Origin: Ophiodon elongatus
Taxonomy: Eukaryota; Chordata; Actinopteri; Perciformes; Hexagrammidae
DNA length: 64,000 nucleotides
Assembly (NCBI GenBank): GCA_016806645.1
Contig: JACSYO010002165.1
Location: 827,710 to 891,709 of the forward strand
Direction of reading: 5' to 3'
Made by a program: the position numbers and the translations under genes. This document shows positions 38,001 through 50,000 of the stretch, piece after piece; the first letter of the stretch is position 1, and each line of letters opens with the position of its first letter. The notes under the pieces were generated by a model, which was given only the letters and a program-made list of their open reading frames with translations, ran no database searches and had not been told where the DNA came from.

Positions 38001-38335
38001 ATTGGGTTTCTCCACAAAGAATCACGCAAAAGCACCGCTTTGAATCTTGCGTTGACCAAAAATGTGTTCTCAAGATTTTTGGACACAAGTCATTCAGCAT
38101 GAAAAAAAAGCATAAAAACGACCCGTCGACTAAAGAAACCTCAGTCGACTGAGACCAAACCATTAAAAACCAAACTGAGTTTCTCCGCAAAGAATTACAC
38201 AAAAGTACCATTTTCAAAATCTTGTGTTGGCGAGTCTTCTTGGAAATAATAATCCATTCAGCACGAAAAAAAAAGTCATAACAGCCACTATTCAACTTCA
38301 GAAATCTGAGTCGACTGAGACCGGACCAACCGGTT
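38001..38335. repeat. Tandem duplication of a unit of about 170 bp
   Basis: Two collinear, diverged copies. GGGTTTCTCCACAAAGAATC (about 38004) corresponds to TGAGTTTCTCCGCAAAGAAT (about 38176), ATTCAGCATGAAAAAAAAG to ATTCAGCACGAAAAAAAAAG, and CTCAGTCGACTGAGACC to CTGAGTCGACTGAGACC. The first copy contains the perfect palindrome CTCAGTCGACTGAG (38140-38153). It probably derives from one mobile element duplicated in place. Confidence 0.88.
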
Positions 38336-39667
38336 GGTGGACAACTCGACGAAGAAGAGGGGGCCGCTCAAGTGTCGGCTACTTCGATTAGATTGTTTTA
38401 ATAAGATGTTCATAAATTGGTGTGAAAGGGAACCTGCAGTTCTATTAGGTGTTTAAGTGCAGCGGCCCGATTCTCAGAAGTCTTATTTGACTGTGTGAAC
38501 TAGCATGAGGTAACCCTAACTATTCCAGGAGTGGGAAGACTTCCTTTTCCTTTTCCTTTTCCTTCTTCTTCTTCTTTGTTTAACCGACGAATCGAAAAAC
38601 CACAAAAGGGGTGTTAAATATTTTAGCGCCTATCTGTCTGTGTAGTAAAGGGAAGTTTGAAGCAATGACTGCTGATTAACCTTCATTTTCATAACAAATG
38701 CAAGCCAAGCACATACTGCACGGCATTCGGCTCCGCGGAATGCAAATGAACTCCAGCAAGAGCTCCTCAGTTCATCGGAGCCGCGCAGGGGAATGCCAAG
38801 ATCCAATTCAGAACTTAAGAATTAGTGGTGAAACAACACTGCCCTCTTTTTTTCTTTTTTTTTTTGCCTGGAAGCTGAGGCAGAACGCTGACACAAACGC
38901 GTCCTTTCAAGTTCCTCATGTAAGCAGACCGGGGTTGCTGCAACAAAGCATGCCGTTTCTATGAATTTGAATATAAATCCACCCCACAGGAAAGTCTGCC
39001 GCCATGCTGGGAGAAGAACTAATAGGAGATAATGTTTTTTTATTTATAATTTTTTTTTATAGAGGCTGTCTCTCCTTTAAAGTCATCCAATAGCTACTTC
39101 AGGCAGAGCTGCACGGCACCCATGCACAAATAAAATAAAGAATTATTTTTGCTAGGGTTTTCCCCCGAGTCGAGCAGAGAAGCGAGGTGTAAGTAGGGTG
39201 ATGCTCTCGATGCTGTAAAAGGTGACTGCTGACAATAAGTCAAGGGAACCAAATCCTCTGTGTTCACCAATCAGGGCTCTCCCATCTCAGTAATCCACTA
39301 ATTATCATTTATTAATTACACTTCTTAATTAATACTCACTTATACATCGTATTAGTTTATTTTTTGTAATTATTATTATTAGTTACTTTGATCTTTAAAG
39401 GTCTGAACATGTTATGTAACCGCAGCATGTTAGCTTACATGTTAGCAGCATAAATAAAGCATGTAGCATGATAAAATTACTTTTTAAATTATTCAAAAGA
39501 TTATTCAAAATGAACATAATGTAGGTGAACTTGCTTCTGCACCTTTAACTCACACCAGCGCGCACGCACAAAACAGGTCTATTATAGGCCTAGTGAGAGT
39601 TGGGCCGTGGTGGTTGGTAATTTTTAAGAAATTGGTCGTCAGCAAAAAAAAGGTTGGGATATTTATG
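38336..39667. other. Noncoding block
   Basis: A CCTTTT/CTT polypyrimidine run lies at about 38544-38577 and T-rich runs near 38849-38864 and 39030-39060. 39290-39480 is AT-rich with TTAATTACAC and TTAATTAATAC words. No gene is visible. Confidence 0.5.
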
Positions 39668-39692
39668 AACACACACACACACACACACACAC
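39668..39692. repeat. (CA)n microsatellite
   Basis: A pure array of about 12 units followed by a T run. Confidence 0.93.
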
Positions 39693-42515
39693 CTTTTTTT
39701 TGTTTTCCCATCACATTAAGATTTCAATAGATATTATTATTATAGCAATTAGAACCTTTCCCCTCCTAATTGTCTGAGGCCTCCTGCTGGTATAAAGTTT
39801 GCACTTCCAACTAAACTTCACCACTTATCACGTTTTCACTGTCAGCCTTCGGTAACACACAAAGTGTGTTAGAAATGAAAAATTCTACCGCCCCGTTCTG
39901 TCATTTGTTAATATCTCATCTTCAGGCGAGAATCTGCATTTCTTTCATTTTTGGTCGTTGGCGCCTCGGCAGCCCGTGATTCACTGCTGAGTCACGCGGC
40001 GCGAGCTTTGCTCAACCGTTCCCCGACGGTTCCCCGGGCGCGATCGAGCACCGAGACGTGTTGTATTTTTCTCCTCATTAGCAACACGCCTGTTAAGGGA
40101 GCCGAAACATCAGGAGGTCCGGTCCGAGGGGTCACGGAGTGTGGGCTGAAGGAGCGGTTGTTTACTTCTTCTTTTTTTTCCTAGTTAGAGGCTTAGAGAG
40201 GGAAAATAAATAAATGCCTCCAATTTACCAGAGGCACTGTAATGATCCAGGTGCAGAGCGTGTCTGTCCTTTTCCCACTGGCTAAATATTGACTGTGCTT
40301 GATAGCAGCAGATGGGCTGAGCGGTGAATGCAGGCTGTGCTGGAAGGAGTGAGCGACATCTGGTCCCTCCCAGCGCCCAGTGGACCTGGTTGCTACATCA
40401 AGCCGCCTCATTAGGACTAGCTGGGGCTTTAGGAGCATTCTGCCACTCAAGCCACCTCTCTAGTGCCCCCCCCCCCCTCCCCCTCCCTGCAGCAAATCCC
40501 TCATTTGCCACTGTGCCAAGGTTGAAGGACCACGTTCGCTGCAATGTGTTGTGTCGGCAAGATTTTGCACAATCACTTTTGCACATCGCTTTTTTTTCTT
40601 CCTCTGCATTCTGCCGGAGAGGGGAGGGGAAGGGGGGGGGGGGGTTTGGGGGCTCTATTCGTACTTTGGGGTGATTTCATTTTTCTGCCAGGAGAGAGAA
40701 TCATGGACGTGGTCGCTGTCCAGAATTTCTGCGCTCAACTTTGGCCCACAGCTGGCTCACAGTAAAGCTTCCCAACTGATACAACCCAAATGACATTGAA
40801 AGTAAAAAATGTCCCCGCTTCCACAATTATTGGGAGCGTCTTTACGGACGCCCTCCAGTCAGTCCTTCTATGCATTGACAGGGTCGCCGTCACATGAATT
40901 CAATGATAATCAATTCTGGCATCACGTGCAATAACTTGTAATCGTCGGTCCCTTACTCCATGGAATGCCGGTGGAACTGTTTTTGTTAGATTTTCAGGCA
41001 GACTCCAACTAAAACTAAGTATTTCATCTGTAGTCTTGCATTTCAAAAATCACTGCAATTCATTTAAAGTCACACATTGCATTACAATCTTCCAGAAAAC
41101 GCAGGATTGAATCATCAAAAAGATCCAGGTCATGGCGTGCTGTGGTGAATGGCTGCGGTCGCGAGGGCCCCGATTCACTGATTTCCACTCGGAGTAAAGA
41201 GTCATCCATTTCCCTGATGGCTGTGAAGAGTGCTCGTCTCAGCGCAGCCTGTGGCCCGCTCCTCTGCCGGGCTCCGGTTCAGCGGCTCAACTCGGCCTCT
41301 CCTCGGGGAGTTGGGGGGGGGGGGGGGCGCAATCATCTGCGGCAACCATCTACTTATCACGGAGGGCTGTTTGGATTACCGCGCCGCGTTCAATGGCGAG
41401 CTGCCATACGATGAATATCGTAATCCACTGCACAAAGTGGCGGCACACACTGCCGTGTTCCCTCAAAGAGAGCGCCGCCTCGCTGATTTCTCCCCCGGAA
41501 AAACCCCTCCCTCAATCCCAGCATGCAGTGCAAATAGTGGTGGCGAATGTGGGAAAAGTGGGAGAGACCAAGGACGTATACTGTGCTTTAACATTGAGTC
41601 TTTTCTCCCCGTCTACCTCGCGCTCTCCGTGGTGCTGGACACTTAAAGGCACTGCTGAACTGCAACTGCACAGTGGCGTGGTTACAATATTCCTGAAAAC
41701 AATCATCAATAAACAATAAAACCTGCCGGCCGTGTGCTTTTACTTTAAGATCTCTGGGCAACAAATGGAAGCATCAAGCTGTGGCGGAGCGTTGGCAAAG
41801 TCATTTGCAGTAAGCTTCAAACCGGCCGGAGAGATGGGAAGGTGTGGCGGTCGCATCGCATTTCTCTCATTTCAGTCCACGGGATGAAAGAGTTACTTTG
41901 GTCCACAGGGGGAGGGAAGGAAGGGGGGGGGGGCACTCATTGCAACACCTGTGCAATACAAGTTCATGCAATACAATGTCTCCGCAATAAATCCCTAAGT
42001 TTTTACAGAGGGTGTGTAAGAGTGCTGTGGATTCAGCTCTGTGTTCGTTTAGTTGCAACAGCAGCACTTTGTAACGGGCTGAAACACAAACGTTGGTGTC
42101 GTGTCACATTTATTGCGGTGCCTGTACTAGATTGTCTCGTGAGTTATTGTACACGCGTTCGTTCCATTGCACGTACGTATATTTATTTGTATGATCAGCT
42201 GTTTGAGCTAACGAGCCGGATAACAAGCAAAGGAGTAAAGGAGAGGTTTATTTGTTGGTTTCAACAAATAAAGCTGATTTTAAGGATGAGGTGAAATATT
42301 CCGGTGTCTTATATTCCTCATGTATTATATTATTATCATTAAATAATTTATCTTGCAAATCTTATTTCAGTGTGGGAAGCGTCCAGTTGAAATACTCCAA
42401 ATGGCTCCAGACGAACATGTCGGTGGCAGCAGCACATGGTTTGGTCGCACACTTTTATTTGTTTTGGCACAGAGGGGCATTAATCTGTCATGGTAACATT
42501 TTAACCTAAATACAA
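39693..42515. other. Noncoding block with G/C homopolymers
   Basis: C run near 40467-40478; G runs near 40631-40644, 41311-41327 and 41921-41931. CpG-rich stretches at 39960-40130 and 41140-41420 carry open frames up to 138 codons on the plus strand, with no motif and with poly-Gly artefacts from the G runs. No splice architecture or domain supports a gene. Confidence 0.45.
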
Positions 42516-42625
42516 TTTTGATGCTACTCTTCTACTCCACGACACCTCCGGGGGAAATATTTGACTTTTTTTTTTTTTTTTTTTTTTTACTTCACTACAT
42601 TTATTTAGAATAAGAAATGCAATGC
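42516..42625. mobile_element. Fragment of ACTTCTACTCCACTACATTT-type dispersed repeat
   Basis: TTCTACTCCACGACACCTC, GGGGGAAATATTTGAC, a 23-T run (42566-42588) and ACTTCACTACATTTATTTAG follow in the order I associate from memory with a very common teleost repeat. The element at 60245-60412 appears to be a neighbouring part of the same consensus, but the two do not overlap enough to prove it here. Confidence 0.5.
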
Positions 42626-42929
42626 GATGTCATACAGTAAATTAAACCACCATTCAGTATAACATATTCGTTCTGGAAATGCTTACTGTATCCAAAAAAA
42701 AACTATTTTTCTTTTTCTTTCTGTCCTTTATTGCCCCCCCCCCCCCTCCCCTCACCCCCTCACCTGAACTCTGACCTCCTGCCACTTACCAAGGTCATTA
42801 CTGGAAGAACAATCGTGTTCACTTGCCTTCCAAAATAAAGTTTACTGAGCAAATGACAGACTGGACATCCTCTTTAACGTTCTCCTGCACCAAATGGTTT
42901 CTTTTCTCCTCGTGTCACTTTCCTGCAGC

Positions 42930-43109
42930 CGGCCCTTCAAGAACCGGGAAACGGCTCCGGCCTGACCGTCGTCACCGCCGCGCACTCCTGACCAGCCGGT
43001 GCTCGTGACGCCGCCCACTTAGCGGCGCGAACTCCCTCCACTGGCGCGCCGCGTTGCACGTCAGTCTGGATGAGGGCTGAACAGCTCGAGCATGAATAAT
43101 GCAGACGCG
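42930..43109 (+). promoter_or_regulatory. CpG-island-like candidate promoter and 5' leader
   Basis: This stretch of about 180 bp, extending past 43150, carries a very high CpG density, including GCCGCGCAC, AGCGGCGCGAAC and TGGCGCGCCGCGTTG, in an otherwise CpG-poor neighbourhood. TGGCGCGCC is E2F-like. It leads directly into an ATG with A at -3 and, 18 bp later, a consensus splice donor (GCG|GTGAGT at 43110). The CpG density together with the donor is the best promoter/first-exon signature in the window. Repeat-derived CpG is the main alternative, since the DNA downstream (43190-44050) looks partly repeat-like. Confidence 0.4.
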
Positions 43110-43244
43110 GTGAGTCTGGAAGCGGCGGCGGTGAAAACAGAAACACGTCTGGGAGAAAGTGCTTCGAAGCGCGACGGCCTCCTAAACTCTCATCAGTCGC
43201 GACCACGAATTATAACCTCGGTCGATGTGGAGACGAAGAACTAG
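43092..43244 (+). CDS. Candidate short first exon or 50-codon small ORF
   Basis: ATG at 43092 opens a 50-codon frame to TAG at 43242, starting MNNADAVSLEAAAVK; an Ala/Lys/Glu/Ser-rich hydrophilic peptide with no signal or membrane segment. Alternatively, translation stops after six codons at the consensus donor GTGAGT (43110-43115), making a tiny coding part of a first exon with a phase-0 intron. An upstream ATG at about 43070 gives a short overlapping frame ending at the TAA inside AATAAT. I recognise neither the peptide nor any downstream exon, so the gene is unnamed. The call rests on CpG context, start context and donor only. Confidence 0.22.
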   Translation: MNNADAVSLEAAAVKTETRLGESASKRDGLLNSHQSRPRIITSVDVETKN

Positions 43245-43842
43245 ATCGTTACTATGTGTCCGACTACGGAGTATTAGGGGATGTCGCGAGAACCAATAAC
43301 TCAGTACTAAGTCCATGGAAACAAAAAACGTGGTTTTCCTACAGTACCGTCGTAGGTACAGAGGGGGGAGGAGCTTGAAACTAACCCCGTCTAAAACCCT
43401 ATTGTGTCGCTGATGACGCGACATTGTGGACGTGATGTGTGATGTTTTCAGAGCAATAGAAGCTCGATACTAGAGGAGGGGGGAGGGAGGGGGGTGAGGG
43501 GGGTGAATTGTGGCCCGTTTAACTTGCGAACGCTATCTCAAAGTGATCGATTTTTTTTGGGGAACAAAAACTGTATTGAAGTAGACCGAGAACCGCGGAA
43601 ACTCACTGGCATCGCTGTCGACCGCTACACTTCCTGTCTCATCCCGACACAGAGCAGCACACAGTGGGTCGCTCACACCAGAGAGCTGCTTTCATTCTCA
43701 CATTTCCAGACGCGACGTCAAACTCTACCCCGACTCCCACAGCGGCCCTCAGCTTTTTTTTTTTTTTTTAACGCCGTGTTAACTATGGAGTTCAACGAGC
43801 TCTTGTAAACAAAAGAGCACTCATGGCAATGCACAGCGCACA
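43245..43842. other. Noncoding block, possible dispersed element
   Basis: Contains ACCGTCGTAGGTACAGAGGG, GGAGCTTGAAACTAACCCCG, GACCGAGAACCGCGGAAACT and GACACAGAGCAGCACACAG words that recall, from memory, a teleost dispersed element. Only one copy lies in the window. G-rich and T-run (43757-43769) sequence is also present. A 104-codon plus frame has no motif. Confidence 0.3.
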
Positions 43843-43929
43843 GAGGCGTGATAGTGAGGCGCGATAGTGAGGCGCGATAGTGAGGCGCGATAGTGAGGCG
43901 CGATAGTGAGGCTTGATAGTGAGGCGTGT
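43843..43929. repeat. 13-bp minisatellite, GAGGCGCGATAGT
   Basis: Six full units start at 43843, 43856, 43869, 43882, 43895 and 43908, with a partial seventh at 43921. The inner units are identical and the outer ones carry TG for CG changes, as expected from CpG decay at the edges. It gives a HYRASLSRLT-type repeat artefact on the minus strand. Confidence 0.95.
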
Positions 43930-45363
43930 ATGTCTGCAATCCAGAGGATTGGGTCGCTGTGCATCGAGAAACAGATGCGGTCGCACGTTCACACGCGTCG
44001 ATGCCACGCCCCTTTAGGATCACGACAGCCAATCAGGAGAGGGTTAAAGCATCGTTTACAAGTAGGCTGTCACATTGAAGGGTTGAATTCATAGCTTTTT
44101 AAGGGTTTGGAGGAAAAAAAATAGTTGTTTGTGGTTTAAAGAATTACTTTCTTGCTTTATGGAAATAAGAATTTTGTTGGCACTCTGTAGCCTTTAGCCA
44201 CAGGCTAGCTTCAAAGTCTATTTCCTCACAATTTACTGAAATATTGAATGATAAACTTAAAATCATTGTACATTTGTGTTTATTTATCTTGTTAATATAT
44301 ATAAATATATACTATCTTCAAAGAGATTCGACTTGCAATCGTCCATTTTTCTGTCCATGCTTCCATCTGGGTTGCATCGATACCAAACAGCTAGCTGCAA
44401 GTGACAACATTTAAAATGCACAGTGCATCGACATAGAACCACAAAAAAACATCAACACAAACACATCGCATGCCTGTCAACACGGCGACATGTCCAGTGG
44501 CATTCCATTTAATTCAACACTTTGCCCCGCGAGCTGCAGGCGGCGGTCTCTGGGCCCGGCTGCTGCTGCCTGAACGCAAACCATCTACTGGGGGGGGGCG
44601 AAAACGCGCTGGGGCACTATATTAACGGTGGAGAAAGGCTCCCGCCTGATGGAATATTGATAAAATGTTTTTTTGTTTGCCGCACATTGCTCTGAGAGTT
44701 GACGGCTCGCTGCACTAAATCATAAAGCCCGCTTGGGCGTACCGCGGAGTCAATAACCAGTTCTCTTTCTATTCCGGGAATGCACTTTGTTTTCTGGGAG
44801 GTCGTCCACTGAAGCAACACTGGTGTTGAGAGACTCACAGTATCTCTCTCTCGCTCTCTCTCTCTCTCTTGCGTACTTCTGCTCCGTGCTGCACTGTGTG
44901 CTTTGTTTGAGGAGTTAACGGTTGCTGATATCTGCGTGCTGCGCTCCAGAGCGATGCCTTCGAGTGCCTCGTGTACATCTCTAGTCCTGCAGAGGCTCCC
45001 GCTTCATTCTGCTCGCACCGCTCTCATTCCCGCTCCCACGTACGACCGTGTGTATCATGCTTCACGCCTGGCTTCCCGACATGTACCGCCAGGAGGACCC
45101 CCTCCCCCACCCCCACCCCGTAAATGTTGCTGTGCTTGCTAAGTGGAGCAATCCTGGCTCTGACATCCGCGGTACGCTTGTTCCGCCGTACGCGAGGGGG
45201 GAAAAGCTGCAGATATTTTACACCCCAAAAACCCTGCGATTTGACAGTTATCGTGAAAATGCTCGCCGGTCATGTATCTTTCGGTGTAGAGGAAATGTTA
45301 TTATTCCTCTGCGTGGTGACAGCTGAGGTAAAGCATACCGGGGCTCTTACAGGCTGTGCACCA
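43930..45363. other. Noncoding block
   Basis: Short AT-rich region at 44270-44310 (TTAATATATATAAATATAT), a (TC)n run at 44842-44870, and a C-rich run near 45099-45118 that produces a poly-Pro artefact. No gene is visible; frames are below 95 codons except those running into the CAG array. Confidence 0.45.
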
Positions 45364-45376
45364 CCAGCAGCAGCAG

Positions 45377-45438
<62 letters not shown>
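45364..45438 (+). repeat. (CAG)n trinucleotide array, about 24 units
   Basis: CAG repeated about 24 times with one CAC interruption near 45380. It can read as poly-Gln, poly-Ser or poly-Ala; the poly-Ala frame is the longest (part of a 149-codon frame). The array is preceded by GGGGCTCTTACAG, acceptor-like, and followed within 40 bp by GGGGAG|GTGATG, donor-like, so an exon is possible but unsupported by any flanking protein similarity. Confidence 0.93.
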
Positions 45439-45439
<1 letters not shown>

Positions 45440-47011
45440 CGAGGCTGAGAGCAGGAGACGGCCTGCCAGGGGAGGTGATGATGCCAAGAGCTGTTGTATT
45501 AGTACAAAGCCTCTCTTTCAGCTATAAATTAAACATCACGTCTCGAAAAATCTCAGCTCTGGTGTTTCCATGACGCTTTTATTCACGTCACCTGAGTGGA
45601 TTGCCACTTTTAGTTCAGAACATGAAATGTTTGTGTGATGTTACAGCGAAGCTGAAACTGATAAGACCCCACACACGCACACACTCACGCACACACTCAC
45701 ACGCACGCACACACACCCAGGGGGGGAATTCTTGCATTGTTAATGACGGCGTACGCTTGGAAAGGGCTTTGTATGGGCACGTGTTCGGGGCTCATTAGCC
45801 ACAGACTATGCATGTTGTAGTGATCAGAACCAGCTGTGCTTCCCGATACTCGTACTACCATATTGTGAAGCACGGCAGAAAAATGTTTAGCATGTCCCAA
45901 CACAAAGGGTGTCACATGCAGTGTGCCGAAAACACCCGGATGTCCTACTGCATCCGGTCGCATTTTTACCCACAATCCTCTGCGCTGCAGATTTATGAGA
46001 AAGAGGGTCAAAGTTCAAGGTGCCGTGCTATGATGAAGTAGTATATCCCCATTTGAATACATGCTGCATGCAACAGTACACACTTAGTAGGGGCAGCTGC
46101 AGTAGGTACTGAAAAAATAATAATAAAAAGTATCGATTAGGATTTAAGTGAGTATACTGTATGCACCTTGCATACATGTCACTAATAACTGTGTCTGAAT
46201 CTCAGTTTACAGATAAAATGATACTGCTATCATGATGTGTTCAAATGTAGTCTTGCAAAATATGATTTCCGGCGAGACACTTGAATAAATCCAGTTGTTT
46301 GAGGGAGATGTTTTCACAGCATCATAAAATAGATATTGGAGAGAAACTCTATAGCCCTAAGCAGCTTATGAAACATCATTAAAATGTAATCTAATGCCAG
46401 GATTTGTTTTTAATCAGAGCATATATTTAAATAGAAATGCAAACATTGATTTCCTATTGATTTGAGCTTACAGACAATAACAAAAGCATAAAAACATTTT
46501 TTAGACATTGATTTCCATCCGGTTGAACCGATGCCACGCCGTTGCCATACCAGTGCTCCCTCTGCCCCTTCAAAAGCATTCATATTGACTTTTTAGGAAG
46601 AAAAACAGGAATATACCGTGATATATATATACTGTTACGATTCGTGCCTCACAACTACACCGTGAGGAAATCTTTTTTTTTTACCGACTGGGTCTGTTTG
46701 CCTCACGACAACTCGGAAGATAGCAACAGAGTCCCGGTCGTCCCTCGGTCGATGTGGTGATGTGGCGTCTTTCCCCCCGCGCTCATCGCCACGACTACGT
46801 GAAGAGGCAGAGATGCTGCAGCTGGAGTGGCAGAGCGTGGCAGGGCCGTGATGTGTTTATTTATAGAGCACAATGAGCCCTAATTGGTAAATTGCTGTGA
46901 TGATTGATCCGCGATCGAGTTGGGTGTCGCCTGTCTGGACTCGGCAGTGAGGGATGTCTTGAAATAGCGGAGATGACAGCGAAGAGGGAAGAGGAGACCA
47001 ATACTCCCCCC

Positions 47012-47013
<2 letters not shown>
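45439..47013. other. Noncoding block with possible dispersed repeat
   Basis: An imperfect CA array lies at about 45669-45718. 45800-46110 contains CACCCGGATGTCCTACTG, CATCCGGTCGCATTTTTAC and CCACAATCCTCTGCGCTGC, recalling a teleost repeat also hinted at near 7410-7880. 46610-46640 has a short TA run. The rest is AT-rich and unassigned. Confidence 0.4.

Positions 47014-47073
<60 letters not shown>
47014..47073. repeat. (CA)n microsatellite, about 30 units
   Basis: A pure CA array preceded by a C run (47006-47014). Confidence 0.96.
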
Positions 47074-47075
<2 letters not shown>

Positions 47076-50000
47076 CCGAGTGCATGATCCCATTAACAGC
47101 CCTGAGAGTTCGGCCCACTGTAAGCAATTAGACACAGCAAGGTTACGGCCCAGTCTGGCTGTCACCAGGCTCAATTAAAGGATCCCACAGTTTTATTTCA
47201 TTTCATTTCTTATTATTTTTTCAATCTCCTCTGCTTTGCATCCATTACTTCATCCAATAACTGAGCTAAAGGTCGTTTAAAGATGCGGTGCGTAGTGATG
47301 GGGAGTAGCAGCTGCGGAAAAGGTATAGCGTGAACGGCCCCGGGGACCGATGATCCTCACGCGTAGCAGGAAGTGCGGATGAAGGGGCTCTACCAAAGCA
47401 TGGCATCAGAGCGCCCTGTTCACGTGTCCGTGTCCGTGTCATTAAGCATGTCCCTCCGTCCCGTTCAAGCTTCCTCTGCAGCTGGAGTCCCGTTTAAAAA
47501 TGGCAAAATTGAATAACTCCTTATGTCTGTTGGTCAGAGCGATCTAATATCTCTTCTTCGTGTTGTTTCAACTAACGGGGTTACTCCTCTCCGGGGCGGA
47601 GAGCAGCCCCATTACAAGATGTGACGGGCACAAATAAATCACGACTTTATGCATAACAGGACGCCGCCTCATGCAGAGGACTCAGCTCAGGGACCTATCT
47701 GCTTTTCCTGGCTTCGGGTTTGAAATTCAATTACCCGCTGCCCTGGGTAGCCGCTCGCTGGAAGCGAATCACGGATCTGAGGTGAGGTTTAATGGATTTG
47801 AAATATAATTTAGCTGTGGCTTGGCTCCTTTGAGACAGGTCACCATTACCTATAACCACATTAGGGGTAATCAAAGATTCTCCTGAATTCGTTACCTCGG
47901 CTTCCAGCGAGCACCTTGAGCGCTCTCTCTCTCTATCTCTCTTTTTATTTTTTTCTCCCCCCCCCGCTCCATCTCGGATGCATTTAAAGGGCACGTTTTT
48001 TCGACAGGCATAAATCACAAGATTTAATGCAGATTTATTGTGAAAGACATGTAACTGGTTCCATTTGTGGCGCAATACAATACATCCAAGGGGGCCGCAT
48101 TCATTAATAGCTGCCTCCCATTTCCTCTTTATATTTCTAACAATTCCGCCCGTCTCTGTCTAGCCATGCCGTATTTCCCCCCGAGAGCACTGGGCGGGGC
48201 TGATGGGACACAGCAGAAACACTCCAGCTGAAGGTACCCGCTGCCCTGCCGCTCTAATTGCAGATTGTGGCTTATTGCTTGGCCTTTCTTCCCCAGAGAC
48301 TTTTTTTTTTGTTTTGTTCTCAATAGGCAGAGCCTCCCCTTCCTCAGACACCTGTTATTAATTCTCTCCTGTTTAATCAGAGACCTGGGAGGTAGCAGGC
48401 GCTCCTCAGGCTGCGCGGATGACAAATGAATTGCCAGGTTAGAAAAATGGACTCAAATGCATCCTCTCCTTGGAATTTGTGCTCACACCCGAGCATTGTT
48501 CCTTTCCTCACGGATAATGGATGGCATGTGGGAGGGGGGCGGGTGGGGTGGGGGGGGGGGGTTGGATTTTGAAGGTGCAGCACAGAATTCCAATAAATAG
48601 TTAATGCTGCAAAAAAAGAAAGAAGAGAGAGTCACCCTTTACAGCCGTCTGGCGCTTCGGAAATAGCTTCTGCTGCAGTTAATGCCGCCGCGGCGGGCGA
48701 CGCTGGGAGATCGACTCGAAAGATAATCCAATCGGCGTCTCGAGAACGCCTCTGACATTTTTTTTTTAATGAAAGTAAGAAATCTGAAGAATTCATAAGC
48801 AAAATCTGTGTTTCCTTTGCATATAAATTAGACCCATTCGAATGTGGTTTTTTTTCGCCTCGCCGTCTTTTCCCCCCGCCGGTGAAGCCCACCTGGAAAT
48901 GTCACTGTCGCCGTCTCCCATACAAATACCGTGCCTCCGCTGATCCGTTGTGGAGGCCCACGAGGAGAAGCGGTGGGGCCTCACTTTTCAGGCGCACCGC
49001 ACCACAGAGCCCGGCTCGTGTTGAGCAAGCCATAAAGCGGTTCATTGATCGTCAATGAGACCGTGGAGCTATATCAGTGTTAACATTCTGCTCTTCTGTA
49101 AATCAGCTACGAATTTGTGAATCATTTATCTTGCATCAGCGATCCTGATTCAACAATCTTTAATATTTCTGGTGAGTGTACACAACCAGGCGTGCACAAG
49201 TGGGCTAAATAAATGTTCCCGCGGAGGGAACCGAGTGCGAAAGTATTTACCCGGCGTTGCGTCATCAAAAAGACCTCTAAAGCCTCGAGTGGTTGCTCTT
49301 TAAAGTGTTTGAGAGGGGAAGTTTCTCTTCTTTTTTTCCTCTTGTCAACTGGCATTCCTCACAGGGGCAGAGAGAGGGTGACCTTGCCCCGCCAGGCGCC
49401 ATGACGGGCCCACTCCTGTTTCAGAAACCCCGCTCCCCCGCCACAGCCAGACGGGCTTTGTGAAATGACGTTAGCCACAGCCGCGGTTTAAGAAGAAAAG
49501 GTTTGTTTACTCCCGCTGCCTGTTGTACACTCGCTCGGGTATGAAACAGGTAACTTCTGGCGCCCACGGTTCAGTTTCGGGGGGGGAACGCAACTGCTAC
49601 GCGACGTGCCGTTTCCCCTCCTGTGACACATGACAGGTGATTCATTTCAAGCAGCCGGATGTATCGCAATACAGCTCAATACAAGTGGTATTAATCGATC
49701 GAAAGTGTTTCAAAGCATTATACGCTCGCTCAGCACGATGTGTGTTTGCTCTTACATTTAATCAAAAGCAGCCTTCAAAGCAGATTCCAGCGTTTTAGAA
49801 TCTATATAATGTTTAATGGTGTTTCCAACGGCTGTCAAAACCCCTTTTTTTTATCACTACAACTTCTGATTCTCAAAGATCACGCGCCCGCCATGAACAA
49901 GGCAACGACCACATCATGGATGAAAACAAGGACAGTGTGTTCTGAATCCTACATGCATCGCGCCGTCTTAACATAAAACACAACCCCGCCCCCCCGCCCC

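Noticed and set aside
41142..41646. Two overlapping plus-strand frames of 90 and 138 codons
   Set aside because: Both read through a 17-bp G run giving poly-Gly, overlap each other, and show no start context or domain.
45124..45573. 149-codon poly-Ala protein
   Set aside because: The Ala run comes from the CAG array; the N-terminal part has no recognised domain and other frames are open too. Kept only as a splice-site observation.
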